Assembly (NCBI RefSeq): GCF_002101785.1
Contig: NZ_LQPJ01000106.1
Location: forward strand, 1 to 64,000
Direction of reading: 5' to 3'
Origin: Mycobacterium palustre
GTDB taxonomy: Bacteria; Actinomycetota; Actinomycetes; Mycobacteriales; Mycobacteriaceae
Length of the DNA: 64,000 bases
Below the pieces are notes generated by a model. It was not told the origin of the DNA, did no database searches, and saw nothing but the letters and a program-made list of their open reading frames with translations. The position numbers were made by a program, and so were the translations under genes. How positions within the stretch are numbered: position 1 is the first letter of the stretch; each line of letters starts with the position of its first letter. Positions 56,191-64,000 of the stretch are shown one piece after another.

Positions 56191-56844
56191 TCACGGAATG
56201 GCCGAAAGCAGCGGCGACATCGGGTTGGGAAGCGCCGGCGCCGGTGCGGCCGGTGCCGCGGGAGCGTGGCCCGTCAGCGCCGACAGATCCTGCGGAAGGG
56301 TCAGCTGCGCGGGCACAGTGACCGGCAGGTTTGACGGCAGCGCGGGCATGTCCACCTTCGCCTGCGGGATCTGCGGGGCGGCCGGCGCGGCGGGGGCCGC
56401 CGGCGCCGAAAGCCCCGGAATGGCGGGCAGCCCCGGGATCGTCGGGGCGGCGGGCGCCGCCGGCGCCTGCTGCGTCAGGCCCGGGATCGAACCCAGCCCC
56501 GGGAGGCCCGGCGTGGTTGCCGCCGGCGCCGCGGGCGAAGCCGGGGTGAGCCCCGGAATCGACGGCACCGACGCCGGAGACTGCGCCGGCGAGGCCGCCG
56601 ACGGCACCCCCGGGAAGGTGATGCCGGGAGCGGACGGCGCCGCCGGCGGGGTGGCGCCGAGGGCGGTGGCGAGGTTCTGCAGGATTTGCGGTGCGTTGGC
56701 CGCCGAGCTGATCAGCTGTTGCGGAATGTTCGGCACCGGCGGGGCCGGCACGGGGTCGGCGTGGGCGATTCCGCCCGTCAGCAGTGCTGCGGACGAACCG
56801 ACCACGACGGCGGTTGCACGCAGATAGGTCCAAATGGTTGGCAT
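56191..56844 (-). CDS. Secreted Ala/Pro-rich protein (Rv1158c type)
   Basis: 217 residues from the ATG at 56844, preceded by GGGAGAATC. MPTIWTYLRATAVVVGSSAA is the start of a signal peptide with cleavage near IAHADP. The rest is rich in Pro, Ala and Leu with repeated IPGLxx and APAAPAAP stretches (LPGLGSIPGLTQQAPAAP). No enzymatic motifs. Corresponds to M. tuberculosis Rv1158c; likely exported and wall-associated. First gene of a two-gene minus-strand unit. Confidence 0.87.
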   Translation of the reverse strand: MPTIWTYLRATAVVVGSSAALLTGGIAHADPVPAPPVPNIPQQLISSAANAPQILQNLATALGATPPAAPSAPGITFPGVPSAASPAQSPASVPSIPGLTPASPAAPAATTPGLPGLGSIPGLTQQAPAAPAAPTIPGLPAIPGLSAPAAPAAPAAPQIPQAKVDMPALPSNLPVTVPAQLTLPQDLSALTGHAPAAPAAPAPALPNPMSPLLSAIP

Positions 56845-56929
56845 GATTCTCCCTGGTTGTCGATGACAGGTCCCGAGGCCGAAGCTACTTTGATACTGAA
56901 GTGACTCAAGTGACACGTGTGGCATTTAT

Positions 56930-58222
56930 TTGATCGTTACCGATACGAGTGACGGCGGTGACCGGGCGGGCGCGGCGCTCGCTAGAGTCGGGCAGATAGA
57001 CCCCACCCTCGACGCCACCGCCGCGCCGACGGCACCCCGCGGGCGGCGGCTCACGCGCCGGCCGCAGGCCGCCGCGCCGCTGCTGCTGATCGCCAGCGTG
57101 ATCGCGCGGCTCGCCTGGACCTACCTGGCGCCCAACGGCGCCAACTTCGTCGACCTGCACGTCTACCTGGGCGGCGCCGCGGCCCTCGACCATCCCGGCG
57201 CCCTGTACAGCTACGTCTACGCCGACCAGACGCCGGACTTCCCGCTGCCGTTCACCTATCCACCGTTCGCGGCCGTCGTCTTCTATCCGCTGCACCTGCT
57301 GCCGTTCGGGCTCGTCGCGTTCGGATGGCAGCTCGCGACGATGGCCGCGTTGTACGGCGCGATCCGTATCAGCCAGCGCTTGCTGGGCGTGCCCGCCGGC
57401 GCCGGCCGCCGCGTCGCGATGTTGTGGACGGCGGTCGGCATCTGGATCGAGCCGCTGCGCAGCACGTTCGACTACGGCCAGATCAACGTGTTGCTCATGC
57501 TCGCGGTGCTGTGGGCGGTCTATACCACCCGGTGGTGGCTATCGGGGCTGCTGGTCGGGGTGGCGGCCGGGATCAAGCTGACGCCGGCGATCTCCGGCGT
57601 GTATTTCCTCGGGGTCCGGCGGTGGGCCGTCGCGGCGTGCTCGGTCGCCGTGTTCGTCGCGACCATCGCGGTGTCGGTGTGGTTGGTCGGGGATCAGACG
57701 CGCCACTACTTCGCCGACCTGCTGGGCGACGCGCATCGGGTGGGGCCGGTCGCGACCTCGTTCAACCAGTCCTGGCGGGGCGGGATTTCGCGGATCTTGG
57801 GTCACGACGCCGGCTTCGGTCCCCTCGTGCTCGGCGCCATCGCCGTCACCGCCGTCCTGGCCTTCCTGGCATGGCGGGCGCTGGAGTCGTCGGATCGCCT
57901 GGGCAAGCTGTTGGTGGTCGAGATCTTCGGGCTGCTGTTCTCGCCGATCTCCTGGACGCATCACTGGGTGTGGCTGGTGCCCTTGATGATCTGGGCGATT
58001 CACGGGCCACCGCGCGAGCGCCCCGGCGCGCGGGTGGTGGGCTGGGGGTGGTTGGCGCTCACCATGATCGGCGTGCCGTGGTTGCTCAGCTTTGCCCAGC
58101 CGACCATCTGGCAGCTGGGCCGGCCCTGGTATCTGGCGTGGGCCGGGCTGGTCTACATCGTGGCCGCGATCGCCACGTTGATCTGGATCGCCGCCACCGG
58201 AAGACGCGAGACCGAGGCTTAG
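56930..58222 (+). CDS. pimE: Polyprenol-phosphate-mannose-dependent mannosyltransferase PimE
   Basis: 430 residues if it starts at the TTG at 56930; no in-frame ATG or GTG occurs before the first helix, so the start is uncertain. GT87 integral membrane enzyme with about ten helices. The conserved acidic residue after the first helix ([13 protein letters not shown]) corresponds to the catalytic Asp of Pim[34 protein letters not shown] and [15 protein letters not shown] are family motifs. It adds the fifth, alpha-1,2 mannose to Ac1/2PIM4 on the outer face of the plasma membrane, leading to PIM6. It overlaps the pterin dehydratase gene at its end. Confidence 0.94.
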   Translation: MIVTDTSDGGDRAGAALARVGQIDPTLDATAAPTAPRGRRLTRRPQAAAPLLLIASVIARLAWTYLAPNGANFVDLHVYLGGAAALDHPGALYSYVYADQTPDFPLPFTYPPFAAVVFYPLHLLPFGLVAFGWQLATMAALYGAIRISQRLLGVPAGAGRRVAMLWTAVGIWIEPLRSTFDYGQINVLLMLAVLWAVYTTRWWLSGLLVGVAAGIKLTPAISGVYFLGVRRWAVAACSVAVFVATIAVSVWLVGDQTRHYFADLLGDAHRVGPVATSFNQSWRGGISRILGHDAGFGPLVLGAIAVTAVLAFLAWRALESSDRLGKLLVVEIFGLLFSPISWTHHWVWLVPLMIWAIHGPPRERPGARVVGWGWLALTMIGVPWLLSFAQPTIWQLGRPWYLAWAGLVYIVAAIATLIWIAATGRRETEA

Positions 58223-58503
58223 CCGCCGACGATGCCGTCGATGTCGCGCGCCATCGCGATGTCGTTTTGGGTAATGCCACCCTCCGAGTGCGTGACGAGC
58301 GCGAAAGTCACCGTCCGCCAACGGATGTCGATATCCGGGTGATGGTCCTTGCTCTCGGCGTGCTCGGCCACCCGGCGCACGGCGTCGATGCCGTCAAGAA
58401 ACGTCGGGAACTTGATCGACCGGCGCAGCGCCCCGCCGGAACGCTCCCATCCATCGAGGTCGGGCAGTGCGGCGTCTACTTCCTCATCCGATAACACAGC
58501 CAT
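58219..58503 (-). CDS. Pterin-4a-carbinolamine dehydratase
   Basis: 94 residues from the ATG at 58503 ([20 protein letters not shown]). The active-site pattern [16 protein letters not shown]...H...D is complete ([20 protein letters not shown]). It dehydrates 4a-hydroxytetrahydropterin, or acts as the PhhB partner in pterin recycling. Corresponds to Rv1159A. Coding end overlaps the convergent pimE by 4 bp; divergent from mutT2. Confidence 0.93.
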   Translation of the reverse strand: MAVLSDEEVDAALPDLDGWERSGGALRRSIKFPTFLDGIDAVRRVAEHAESKDHHPDIDIRWRTVTFALVTHSEGGITQNDIAMARDIDGIVGG

Positions 58504-58529
58504 GTCTCGACCGTATACCGTCACAGGCC

Positions 58530-58922
58530 ATGCCGACCCAGATCGTCGTCGCGGGGGCCGTGATCAGTGGATCCGCGGTCCTGGTGGCCCAACGCGCCCG
58601 GCCCCCGGAGCTGGCGGGGCGCTGGGAACTGCCCGGCGGCAAGGTCGCGCCCGGCGAGACCGAACGCGACGCGCTGGCGCGCGAGCTGGCCGAGGAGCTG
58701 GGGTTGGGCATCGGCGACGTCGCGGTGGGCGACCGCCTCGGCGCCGACGTCGCGCTGGACGGGGCGATGACGTTGCGCGCGTATCAGGTACGGCTGTTGC
58801 GCGGCGAACCGCGCCCGCACGACCACCGGGCGTTGCGCTGGGTGACGGCGGCCGAGCTGTACGACGTCGACTGGGTGCCCGCCGATCGGGGCTGGCTGGC
58901 GGATCTTGCCAGGGCGCTGTGA
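58530..58922 (+). CDS. mutT2: Nudix hydrolase MutT2
   Basis: 130 residues. The Nudix box [20 protein letters not shown] followed by ELGLG fits Gx5Ex7REUxEExGU exactly. Short single-domain hydrolase that cleans oxidised nucleotides (8-oxo-dGTP) and, in M. tuberculosis MutT2, dCTP derivatives. Matches Rv1160 by place. Start at 58530, 26 bp from the divergent pterin dehydratase. Confidence 0.92.
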   Translation: MPTQIVVAGAVISGSAVLVAQRARPPELAGRWELPGGKVAPGETERDALARELAEELGLGIGDVAVGDRLGADVALDGAMTLRAYQVRLLRGEPRPHDHRALRWVTAAELYDVDWVPADRGWLADLARAL

Positions 58923-59235
58923 GCAGGCTCAAATGGAGTCCACAGCCGCCGTCCAGGGAACCTACAGCGCCATCGCAGCTGACACGCGTGAAATCGGGAG
59001 GTAACAGCCAACAAGGACCCTTATTCTCGATCTGCATGCCGAGAGCGATACGCGTGGTCACCCCGACGCCTGTGGGCCGCGAAACCGCAGGTCGATGGCA
59101 CGGCTCGGGCTAAAAACCTACGCCCGGCGAATCTTGTAGGCCGCGCAGGCCTCCCAACGAACAGAACAGCCGGGTCGAACGCATGCCGGGCCCGGCGGCG
59201 AGGCGCGACGTCACTTGAGTAGGAGGCTTGACCAC
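58923..59235. other. Upstream region of the nar operon
   Basis: 313 bp without a recognisable gene. It contains TTATTCTCGATCT near 59020 as a weak promoter candidate, an inverted repeat CCTAC...GTAGG (59117-59140), and AGGAGG at 59221-59226 serving the narG TTG start. I see no DosR box. The length allows a structured leader, but no known riboswitch class is recognisable. Confidence 0.45.
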
Positions 59236-62200
59236 TTGACCGTCACACCTCACATTGGTGGACCGATCGAGGAGCTCCTGGAGCGCAGCGGACGATTTTT
59301 TACTCCGGGGCGGTTCTCCGCCGATTTGCGCACCGTCACCCGGCGGGGTGGCCGTGAGGGTGACGTGTTCTACCGCGACCGGTGGAGCCACGACAAGGTG
59401 GTGCGCTCCACGCACGGCGTCAACTGCACCGGGTCGTGCTCGTGGAAGATCTACGTCAAAGACGGGATCATCACCTGGGAGACCCAGCAGACCGACTACC
59501 CGTCGGTGGGGCCCGACCGGCCCGAATACGAACCGCGCGGCTGTCCGCGGGGCGCGTCGTTCTCGTGGTACAGCTACTCGCCCACCCGGGTGCGTTACCC
59601 GTACGCCCGCGGCGTGCTGGTCGAGATGTTCCGCGAGGCCAAGCGGCGGCTGGGCGACCCGGTCCTGGCATGGGCCGACATCCAGGCGGACCCACAGCGC
59701 CGCCGCCGCTATCAGCGGGCCCGCGGCAAGGGCGGGCTAATCCGAATCAGTTGGGCCGAGGCCACCGAGCTGATCGCGGCGGCCCACGTGCACACCATCA
59801 AGACCTACGGCCCGGACCGGGTTGCCGGCTTCTCGCCGATCCCGGCGATGTCGATGGTGTCCTATGCCGCCGGCTCGCGGTTCTACGAGCTGATCGGCGC
59901 CGCGATGACGTCGTTCTACGACTGGTACGCCGACCTGCCGGTGGCCTCCCCGCAGGTGTTCGGCGACCAGACCGACGTCCCGGAGTCCGGGGACTGGTGG
60001 GACGCGGCGTACTTGATGATGTGGGGCTCCAACGTCCCGATCACCCGGACCCCCGACGCGCACTGGATGGCCGAGGCCCGCTACCGCGGCACCAAGGTGG
60101 TGACGGTCAGCCCCGACTACGCCGACAACACCAAGTTCGCCGACGAATGGATGCCCTGCGCCGCCGGCACCGACGGCGCCCTGGCGATGGCGATGGGCCA
60201 CGTGATTTTGTCGGAATGCTATGTGCAAAAACAGGTTCCGTTCTTTTTAGACTTCGCCCGCCGCTACACCGACCTGCCGTTCTTGATCAAGCTGGAACGG
60301 CGCGGCGACATGCTGGTGCCGGGCAAGAACCTCACGGCGGCCGACATCGGCCAGGCGACCGAAAACGCCTCGCTCAAACCCGCGGTGCTCGACGAGGTGA
60401 CGAATTCCGTTGCCATTCCTCATGGTTCGCTGGGATTCCGGTACGGCGAGGACGGGGTCGGGAAGTGGAACCTCGACCTGGGCGGCCTGGTGCCGGCGCT
60501 CAGCGTCCGGGACGGGCACGGCGCCGGCACGGCGTTGGTGCACCTGCCCAGCTTCGACACGGTGAACGGCGAGGGCACCACGGTCGCGCGCGGCGTGCCG
60601 GTGCTCCAGGTCGGAAAGCACCAGGTGTGCACGGTCTTCGACTTGATGCTGGCCCAGTACGGCGTCGCCCGGCCCGGGCTGCCGGGGGACTGGCCCACCG
60701 GCTACGACGACGCCACCCAGCAGAACACCCCGGCGTGGCAGGAACCGATCACGGGGGTGTCGGCCGCGCAGGCCATCCGCGTCGCCAGGGAATTCGCCCG
60801 CAGCGCTGAGGAATCCGGCGGCCGGTCGATGATCATCATGGGCGGCGGCATCTGCCACTGGTTCCACAGCGACGCCATCTACCGGGCGGTGTTGGCGCTG
60901 CTGATGTTGACCGGGTCGATGGGCCGCAACGGTGGGGGATGGGCCCACTACGTCGGCCAGGAAAAGGTGCGCCCGCTCACCGGGTTCCAGACGATGGCGA
61001 TGGCCACCGACTGGTCGCGCCCGCCGCGGCAGGTGCCCGGCGCCTCCTACTGGTACGCCCACACGGACCAATGGCGCTACGACGGTTACGGGGCTGACAA
61101 GCTGACCAGCCCGGTCGGCCGGGGCAGGTTCGCGGGCAAGCACACGATGGACCTGCTGGCCTCCTCGGTGGCGATGGGCTGGAGCCCGTTCTACCCGCAA
61201 TTCGACCGGTCCAGCCTGGACGTCGCCGACGAAGCCCGCGCCGCCGGCCGCGACGCCGCCGAGTACGTCGGCGAGCAACTCGGGCGGCGCAACCTCAAGC
61301 TCGCCGTGACCGATCCCGACAACCCGGTCAACTGGCCGCGGGTGCTTACCGTCTGGCGCGCCAACCTGATCGGCTCCTCAGGCAAGGGCGGCGAGTACTT
61401 CCTGCGTCACCTGCTGGGCACCGATTCCAACGCTTCGGCGCTGCCGCCGGAGGACGGGGTGCGGCCCGTCGACGTGACCTGTGACGGCGACATCCCCGAG
61501 GGCAAGCTCGATTTGATGATGTCGATCGACTTCCGGATGACCTCGACGACGCTGGTGTCCGACGTGGTGCTGCCGGCGGCCACCTGGTACGAGAAGGCCG
61601 ATTTGTCCAGCACCGACATGCACCCGTACGTGCACGCGTTCAGCGCCGCGACCGACCCTCCGTGGGAAACCCGTTCGGACTACGACGCTTTCGGTGCCAT
61701 CGCCCGCGCCTTCAGCGCGCTGGCCAAGCGCCACCTGGGCACCCGCCGCGACGTGGTGCTGACCGCGCTGCAGCACGACACCCCCGACGCGATGGCCTAC
61801 CCCGACGGCACCGAGCACGATTGGCTGCACGACGGCGGCACCCCGGTCCCGGGGCGGACGATGGCCAAAGTCACCGTGGTGGAACGCGATTACACCGCGA
61901 TCTACGACAAGTGGTTGACCCTGGGCCCGCTCGTCGACCAGTTCGGGGTGACCACCAAGGGTGTGACGGTGCATCCGGTCCGGGAGGTCGAGGAACTGGC
62001 CGCCAAGTTCGGCGTGATGAATTCCGGTGTGGCGGCGGGCCGCCCGGCCATCACCACCGCCGAGCGGATGGCCGACGTGCTGCTGCTGCTGTCCGGCACG
62101 ACCAACGGCCGGCTCGCCGTCGAGGGCTTCCGCGAGCTGGAGAAGCGCACCGGTCAGCGGCTGGCGCACCTGGCCGAGGGCAGCGAGGAGCGCCGCGTCA

Positions 62201-62931
62201 CCTATGCCGATACCCAGGCGCGACCGGTGCCGGTGATCACCAGCGCGGAGTGGTCGGGCAGCGAGACCGGCGGTCGCCGCTACGCGCCGTTCACCATCAA
62301 CGTCGAAAACCTCAAGCCGTTCCATACCCTCACCGGGCGGATGCACTTCTACCTGGCCCACGACTGGGTCGAGGAGCTCGGCGAGCACCTGCCGGTGTTC
62401 CGCCCGCCGCTGGACATGGCGCGGCTGTTCGGCCAGCCGGAGCTCGGCCCGACCCCGGACGGTGCCGGCGGGATCGGGCTCACCGTGCGGTATCTGACCC
62501 CGCACTCGAAGTGGTCGTTCCACTCCACCTATCAGGACAACCTGTACATGCTCTCGTTGTCCCGCGGCGGACCGACGATGTGGATGAGCCCTGGGGACGC
62601 GGCGAAAATCGGTGTGCGTGACAACGATTGGGTCGAGGCGGTCAACGCCAACGGCATCTACGTGTGCCGGGCAATCGTCAGCCACCGGATGCCTGACGGG
62701 GTGGTGTTCGTCTACCACGTACAGGAACGCACCGTGGATACCCCGCGTACCGAGGCCAACAACAAGCGCGGCGGCAACCACAACGCGCTGACCCGGGTGC
62801 GGATCAAGCCCAGCCACCTCGCCGGCGGCTATGCCCAGCAGTCGTTCGGGTTCAACTACATGGGCCCGACCGGCAACCAGCGCGACGAGGTGACGATGGT
62901 GCGGCGCCGCAGCCAGGAGGTGACGTACTAG
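59236..62931 (+). CDS. narG: Respiratory nitrate reductase, alpha (catalytic) subunit
   Basis: 1231 residues from a TTG at 59236 (MTVTPHIGGPIEELLERSGR), AGGAGG 9 nt upstream; one residue shorter than M. tuberculosis NarG by recall. The N-terminal HGVNCTGSCSWK ... RGCPRGASFSWY supplies the His/Cys ligands of the FS0 [4Fe-4S] cluster, and the bis-MGD molybdenum domains follow (WGSNVPITRTPDAHWMAEAR, GGGICHWFHSD, GNQRDEVTMVRRR). It reduces nitrate to nitrite on the cytoplasmic face. The narG stop overlaps the narH GTG by one base. Important for survival without oxygen. Confidence 0.98.
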   Translation: MTVTPHIGGPIEELLERSGRFFTPGRFSADLRTVTRRGGREGDVFYRDRWSHDKVVRSTHGVNCTGSCSWKIYVKDGIITWETQQTDYPSVGPDRPEYEPRGCPRGASFSWYSYSPTRVRYPYARGVLVEMFREAKRRLGDPVLAWADIQADPQRRRRYQRARGKGGLIRISWAEATELIAAAHVHTIKTYGPDRVAGFSPIPAMSMVSYAAGSRFYELIGAAMTSFYDWYADLPVASPQVFGDQTDVPESGDWWDAAYLMMWGSNVPITRTPDAHWMAEARYRGTKVVTVSPDYADNTKFADEWMPCAAGTDGALAMAMGHVILSECYVQKQVPFFLDFARRYTDLPFLIKLERRGDMLVPGKNLTAADIGQATENASLKPAVLDEVTNSVAIPHGSLGFRYGEDGVGKWNLDLGGLVPALSVRDGHGAGTALVHLPSFDTVNGEGTTVARGVPVLQVGKHQVCTVFDLMLAQYGVARPGLPGDWPTGYDDATQQNTPAWQEPITGVSAAQAIRVAREFARSAEESGGRSMIIMGGGICHWFHSDAIYRAVLALLMLTGSMGRNGGGWAHYVGQEKVRPLTGFQTMAMATDWSRPPRQVPGASYWYAHTDQWRYDGYGADKLTSPVGRGRFAGKHTMDLLASSVAMGWSPFYPQFDRSSLDVADEARAAGRDAAEYVGEQLGRRNLKLAVTDPDNPVNWPRVLTVWRANLIGSSGKGGEYFLRHLLGTDSNASALPPEDGVRPVDVTCDGDIPEGKLDLMMSIDFRMTSTTLVSDVVLPAATWYEKADLSSTDMHPYVHAFSAATDPPWETRSDYDAFGAIARAFSALAKRHLGTRRDVVLTALQHDTPDAMAYPDGTEHDWLHDGGTPVPGRTMAKVTVVERDYTAIYDKWLTLGPLVDQFGVTTKGVTVHPVREVEELAAKFGVMNSGVAAGRPAITTAERMADVLLLLSGTTNGRLAVEGFRELEKRTGQRLAHLAEGSEERRVTYADTQARPVPVITSAEWSGSETGGRRYAPFTINVENLKPFHTLTGRMHFYLAHDWVEELGEHLPVFRPPLDMARLFGQPELGPTPDGAGGIGLTVRYLTPHSKWSFHSTYQDNLYMLSLSRGGPTMWMSPGDAAKIGVRDNDWVEAVNANGIYVCRAIVSHRMPDGVVFVYHVQERTVDTPRTEANNKRGGNHNALTRVRIKPSHLAGGYAQQSFGFNYMGPTGNQRDEVTMVRRRSQEVTY

Positions 62932-64000
62932 TGAAGGTAATGGCGCAGCTGGCGATGGTGATGAACCTCGACAAGTGCATCGGCTGCCACACCTGTTCGG
63001 TCACCTGCAAGCAGGCCTGGACCAACCGCAGCGGCACCGAGTACGTGTGGTTCAACAACGTGGAAACCCGCCCGGGACAAGGCTATCCGCGCACCTACGA
63101 GGATCAGGAGCGCTGGCGGGGCGGCTGGATCCGCGACAAGAAGGGTCGGCTTCGCCTGCGTGACGGCGGCCGCATCCACAAGCTGCTGCGGATCTTCGCC
63201 AACCCCAAGCTGCCCACCATCGACGAGTACTACGAGCCGTGGACCTACGACTACGAGAACCTGACCACGGCGCCGGCCGGTGACACCTTCCCGACGGCCG
63301 CGCCGCGAAGCCTGATCAGCGGCGAGCCGATGAAGGTGTCGTGGGGACCGAACTGGGACGACAACCTAGCCGGGTCGCCGGAGATCCTGGCGGAGGACCC
63401 GATCCTGAAGAAGGTCAGTGACGAGGTCAAGCTCAAGCTCGAAGAGACCCTCATGTTCTACCTGCCCCGCATCTGCGAGCACTGCCTCAACCCCTCCTGC
63501 GTGGCCTCCTGCCCGTCGGGCGCGATGTACAAGCGCAGCGAGGACGGCATCGTGCTGGTGGACCAGGACCGCTGCCGCGGGTGGCGGATGTGTGTGTCCG
63601 GATGCCCTTACAAGAAGGTGTATTTCAACCACAAGACCGGTAAGGCCGAGAAGTGCACGCTGTGCTACCCCCGCATCGAGGTCGGGCTGCCGACCATCTG
63701 CTCTGAGACGTGCGTGGGGCGGCTGCGCTATCTGGGCCTGGTGCTCTACGACGTCGACCGGGTGCTCGAGGCGGCGTCGGTGGAAAACGACACCGACCTT
63801 TACGAGGCCCAGCGCCGAATCCTGTTGAATCCCAACGATCCCGAGGTCATCGCCGCCGCGCGGGCCGACGGCATCTCCGACGAGTGGATCGAGGCCGCGC
63901 AGCGCTCCCCGGTCTATGCGCTGATCAACACCTACCAGGTGGCGCTGCCGCTGCACCCTGAGTACCGCACGATGCCGATGGTTTGGTACATCCCGCCGCT
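62931..64000 (+). CDS. narH: Respiratory nitrate reductase, beta subunit (cut at window end)
   Basis: 356 codons are visible from the GTG at 62931 (MKVMAQLAMVMNLDKCIGCH); the C-terminus is outside. Four ferredoxin-type cysteine groups: CIGCHTCSVTCKQ, CEHCLNPSCVASCP, CRGWRMCVSGCP (Trp replacing one Cys, as in the [3Fe-4S] cluster of NarH) and CTLCYPRIEVGLPTICSETC. It carries electrons from NarI to NarG. narJ and narI are expected next. Confidence 0.97.
   Translation, partial: MKVMAQLAMVMNLDKCIGCHTCSVTCKQAWTNRSGTEYVWFNNVETRPGQGYPRTYEDQERWRGGWIRDKKGRLRLRDGGRIHKLLRIFANPKLPTIDEYYEPWTYDYENLTTAPAGDTFPTAAPRSLISGEPMKVSWGPNWDDNLAGSPEILAEDPILKKVSDEVKLKLEETLMFYLPRICEHCLNPSCVASCPSGAMYKRSEDGIVLVDQDRCRGWRMCVSGCPYKKVYFNHKTGKAEKCTLCYPRIEVGLPTICSETCVGRLRYLGLVLYDVDRVLEAASVENDTDLYEAQRRILLNPNDPEVIAAARADGISDEWIEAAQRSPVYALINTYQVALPLHPEYRTMPMVWYIPP

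Noticed and set aside
58923..59235. Molybdenum-cofactor or other riboswitch before narG
   Set aside because: The conserved bases of the Moco motif are not present, and I could not fit another known class.

Overview
The window comes from a slow-growing Mycobacterium. The evidence is the high GC content, PE_PGRS and PPE genes, an Esx pair ending in the ESX-5 type, hspX, pimE, mmpL and a narGH operon. From memory of the M. tuberculosis map, two blocks are collinear with it: prpD / DUF3556 gene / metE (Rv1130-Rv1133c), and a longer block running from a flavoprotein and a methyltransferase through mcr, an SDR, mmpL13, a sirtuin, GntR, pimE and mutT2 to narGH (about Rv1138c-Rv1162). Species cannot be fixed from sequence alone; an M. 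avium-complex or related lineage would fit.

Layout. 0-8 kb: cut PE_PGRS gene (minus), a giant LuxR/ATPase regulator, a PPE-MPTR gene, a PPE-SVP gene and two WXG100 (Esx) genes. 8-10.7 kb: a flavin amine oxidase and a membrane diguanylate cyclase, each broken by a single-base frameshift. 10.8-20.8 kb: prpD with a stub of prpB, then pyruvate carboxylase where prpB/prpC might be expected, a small secreted protein, a DUF3556 membrane protein behind a perfect KstR-type operator, and metE controlled by a cobalamin riboswitch. 20.8-30 kb: a lipid-degradation block with two NAD(P)-binding oxidoreductases, a double TetR regulator, a two-subunit acyl-CoA dehydrogenase, an aldehyde dehydrogenase, a thiolase and an enoyl-CoA hydratase.

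30-38 kb is an island of the hypoxia/dormancy (DosR) type with visibly lower GC: hspX behind a DosR box, a CtpF cation ATPase, a DUF1918 protein, a SpoIIAA-like protein and a membrane-anchored trypsin-like protease with a zinc ribbon. It also holds decayed pieces of a ribosome hibernation factor, a NiFe-hydrogenase small subunit and a probable hydrogenase-processing protease. It looks like an anaerobic-survival island that is partly decaying.

38-40.6 kb is a three-gene operon (type III polyketide synthase, ICMT-like methyltransferase, flavin hydroxylase) with the same gene content and order as the Streptomyces srsABC phenolic-lipid operon. 40.6-51 kb carries two related NAD-binding proteins, a CPBP protease, an enoyl-CoA hydratase, mcr, an SDR, a tiny terminator-bounded transcript with two micro-ORFs, an intact mmpL13, a TetR regulator and a methyltransferase. 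51-59 kb is a set of small housekeeping and hypothetical genes ending with pimE, a pterin dehydratase and mutT2. The window ends in narG and a cut narH. I saw no tRNA, rRNA, CRISPR array or insertion sequence.
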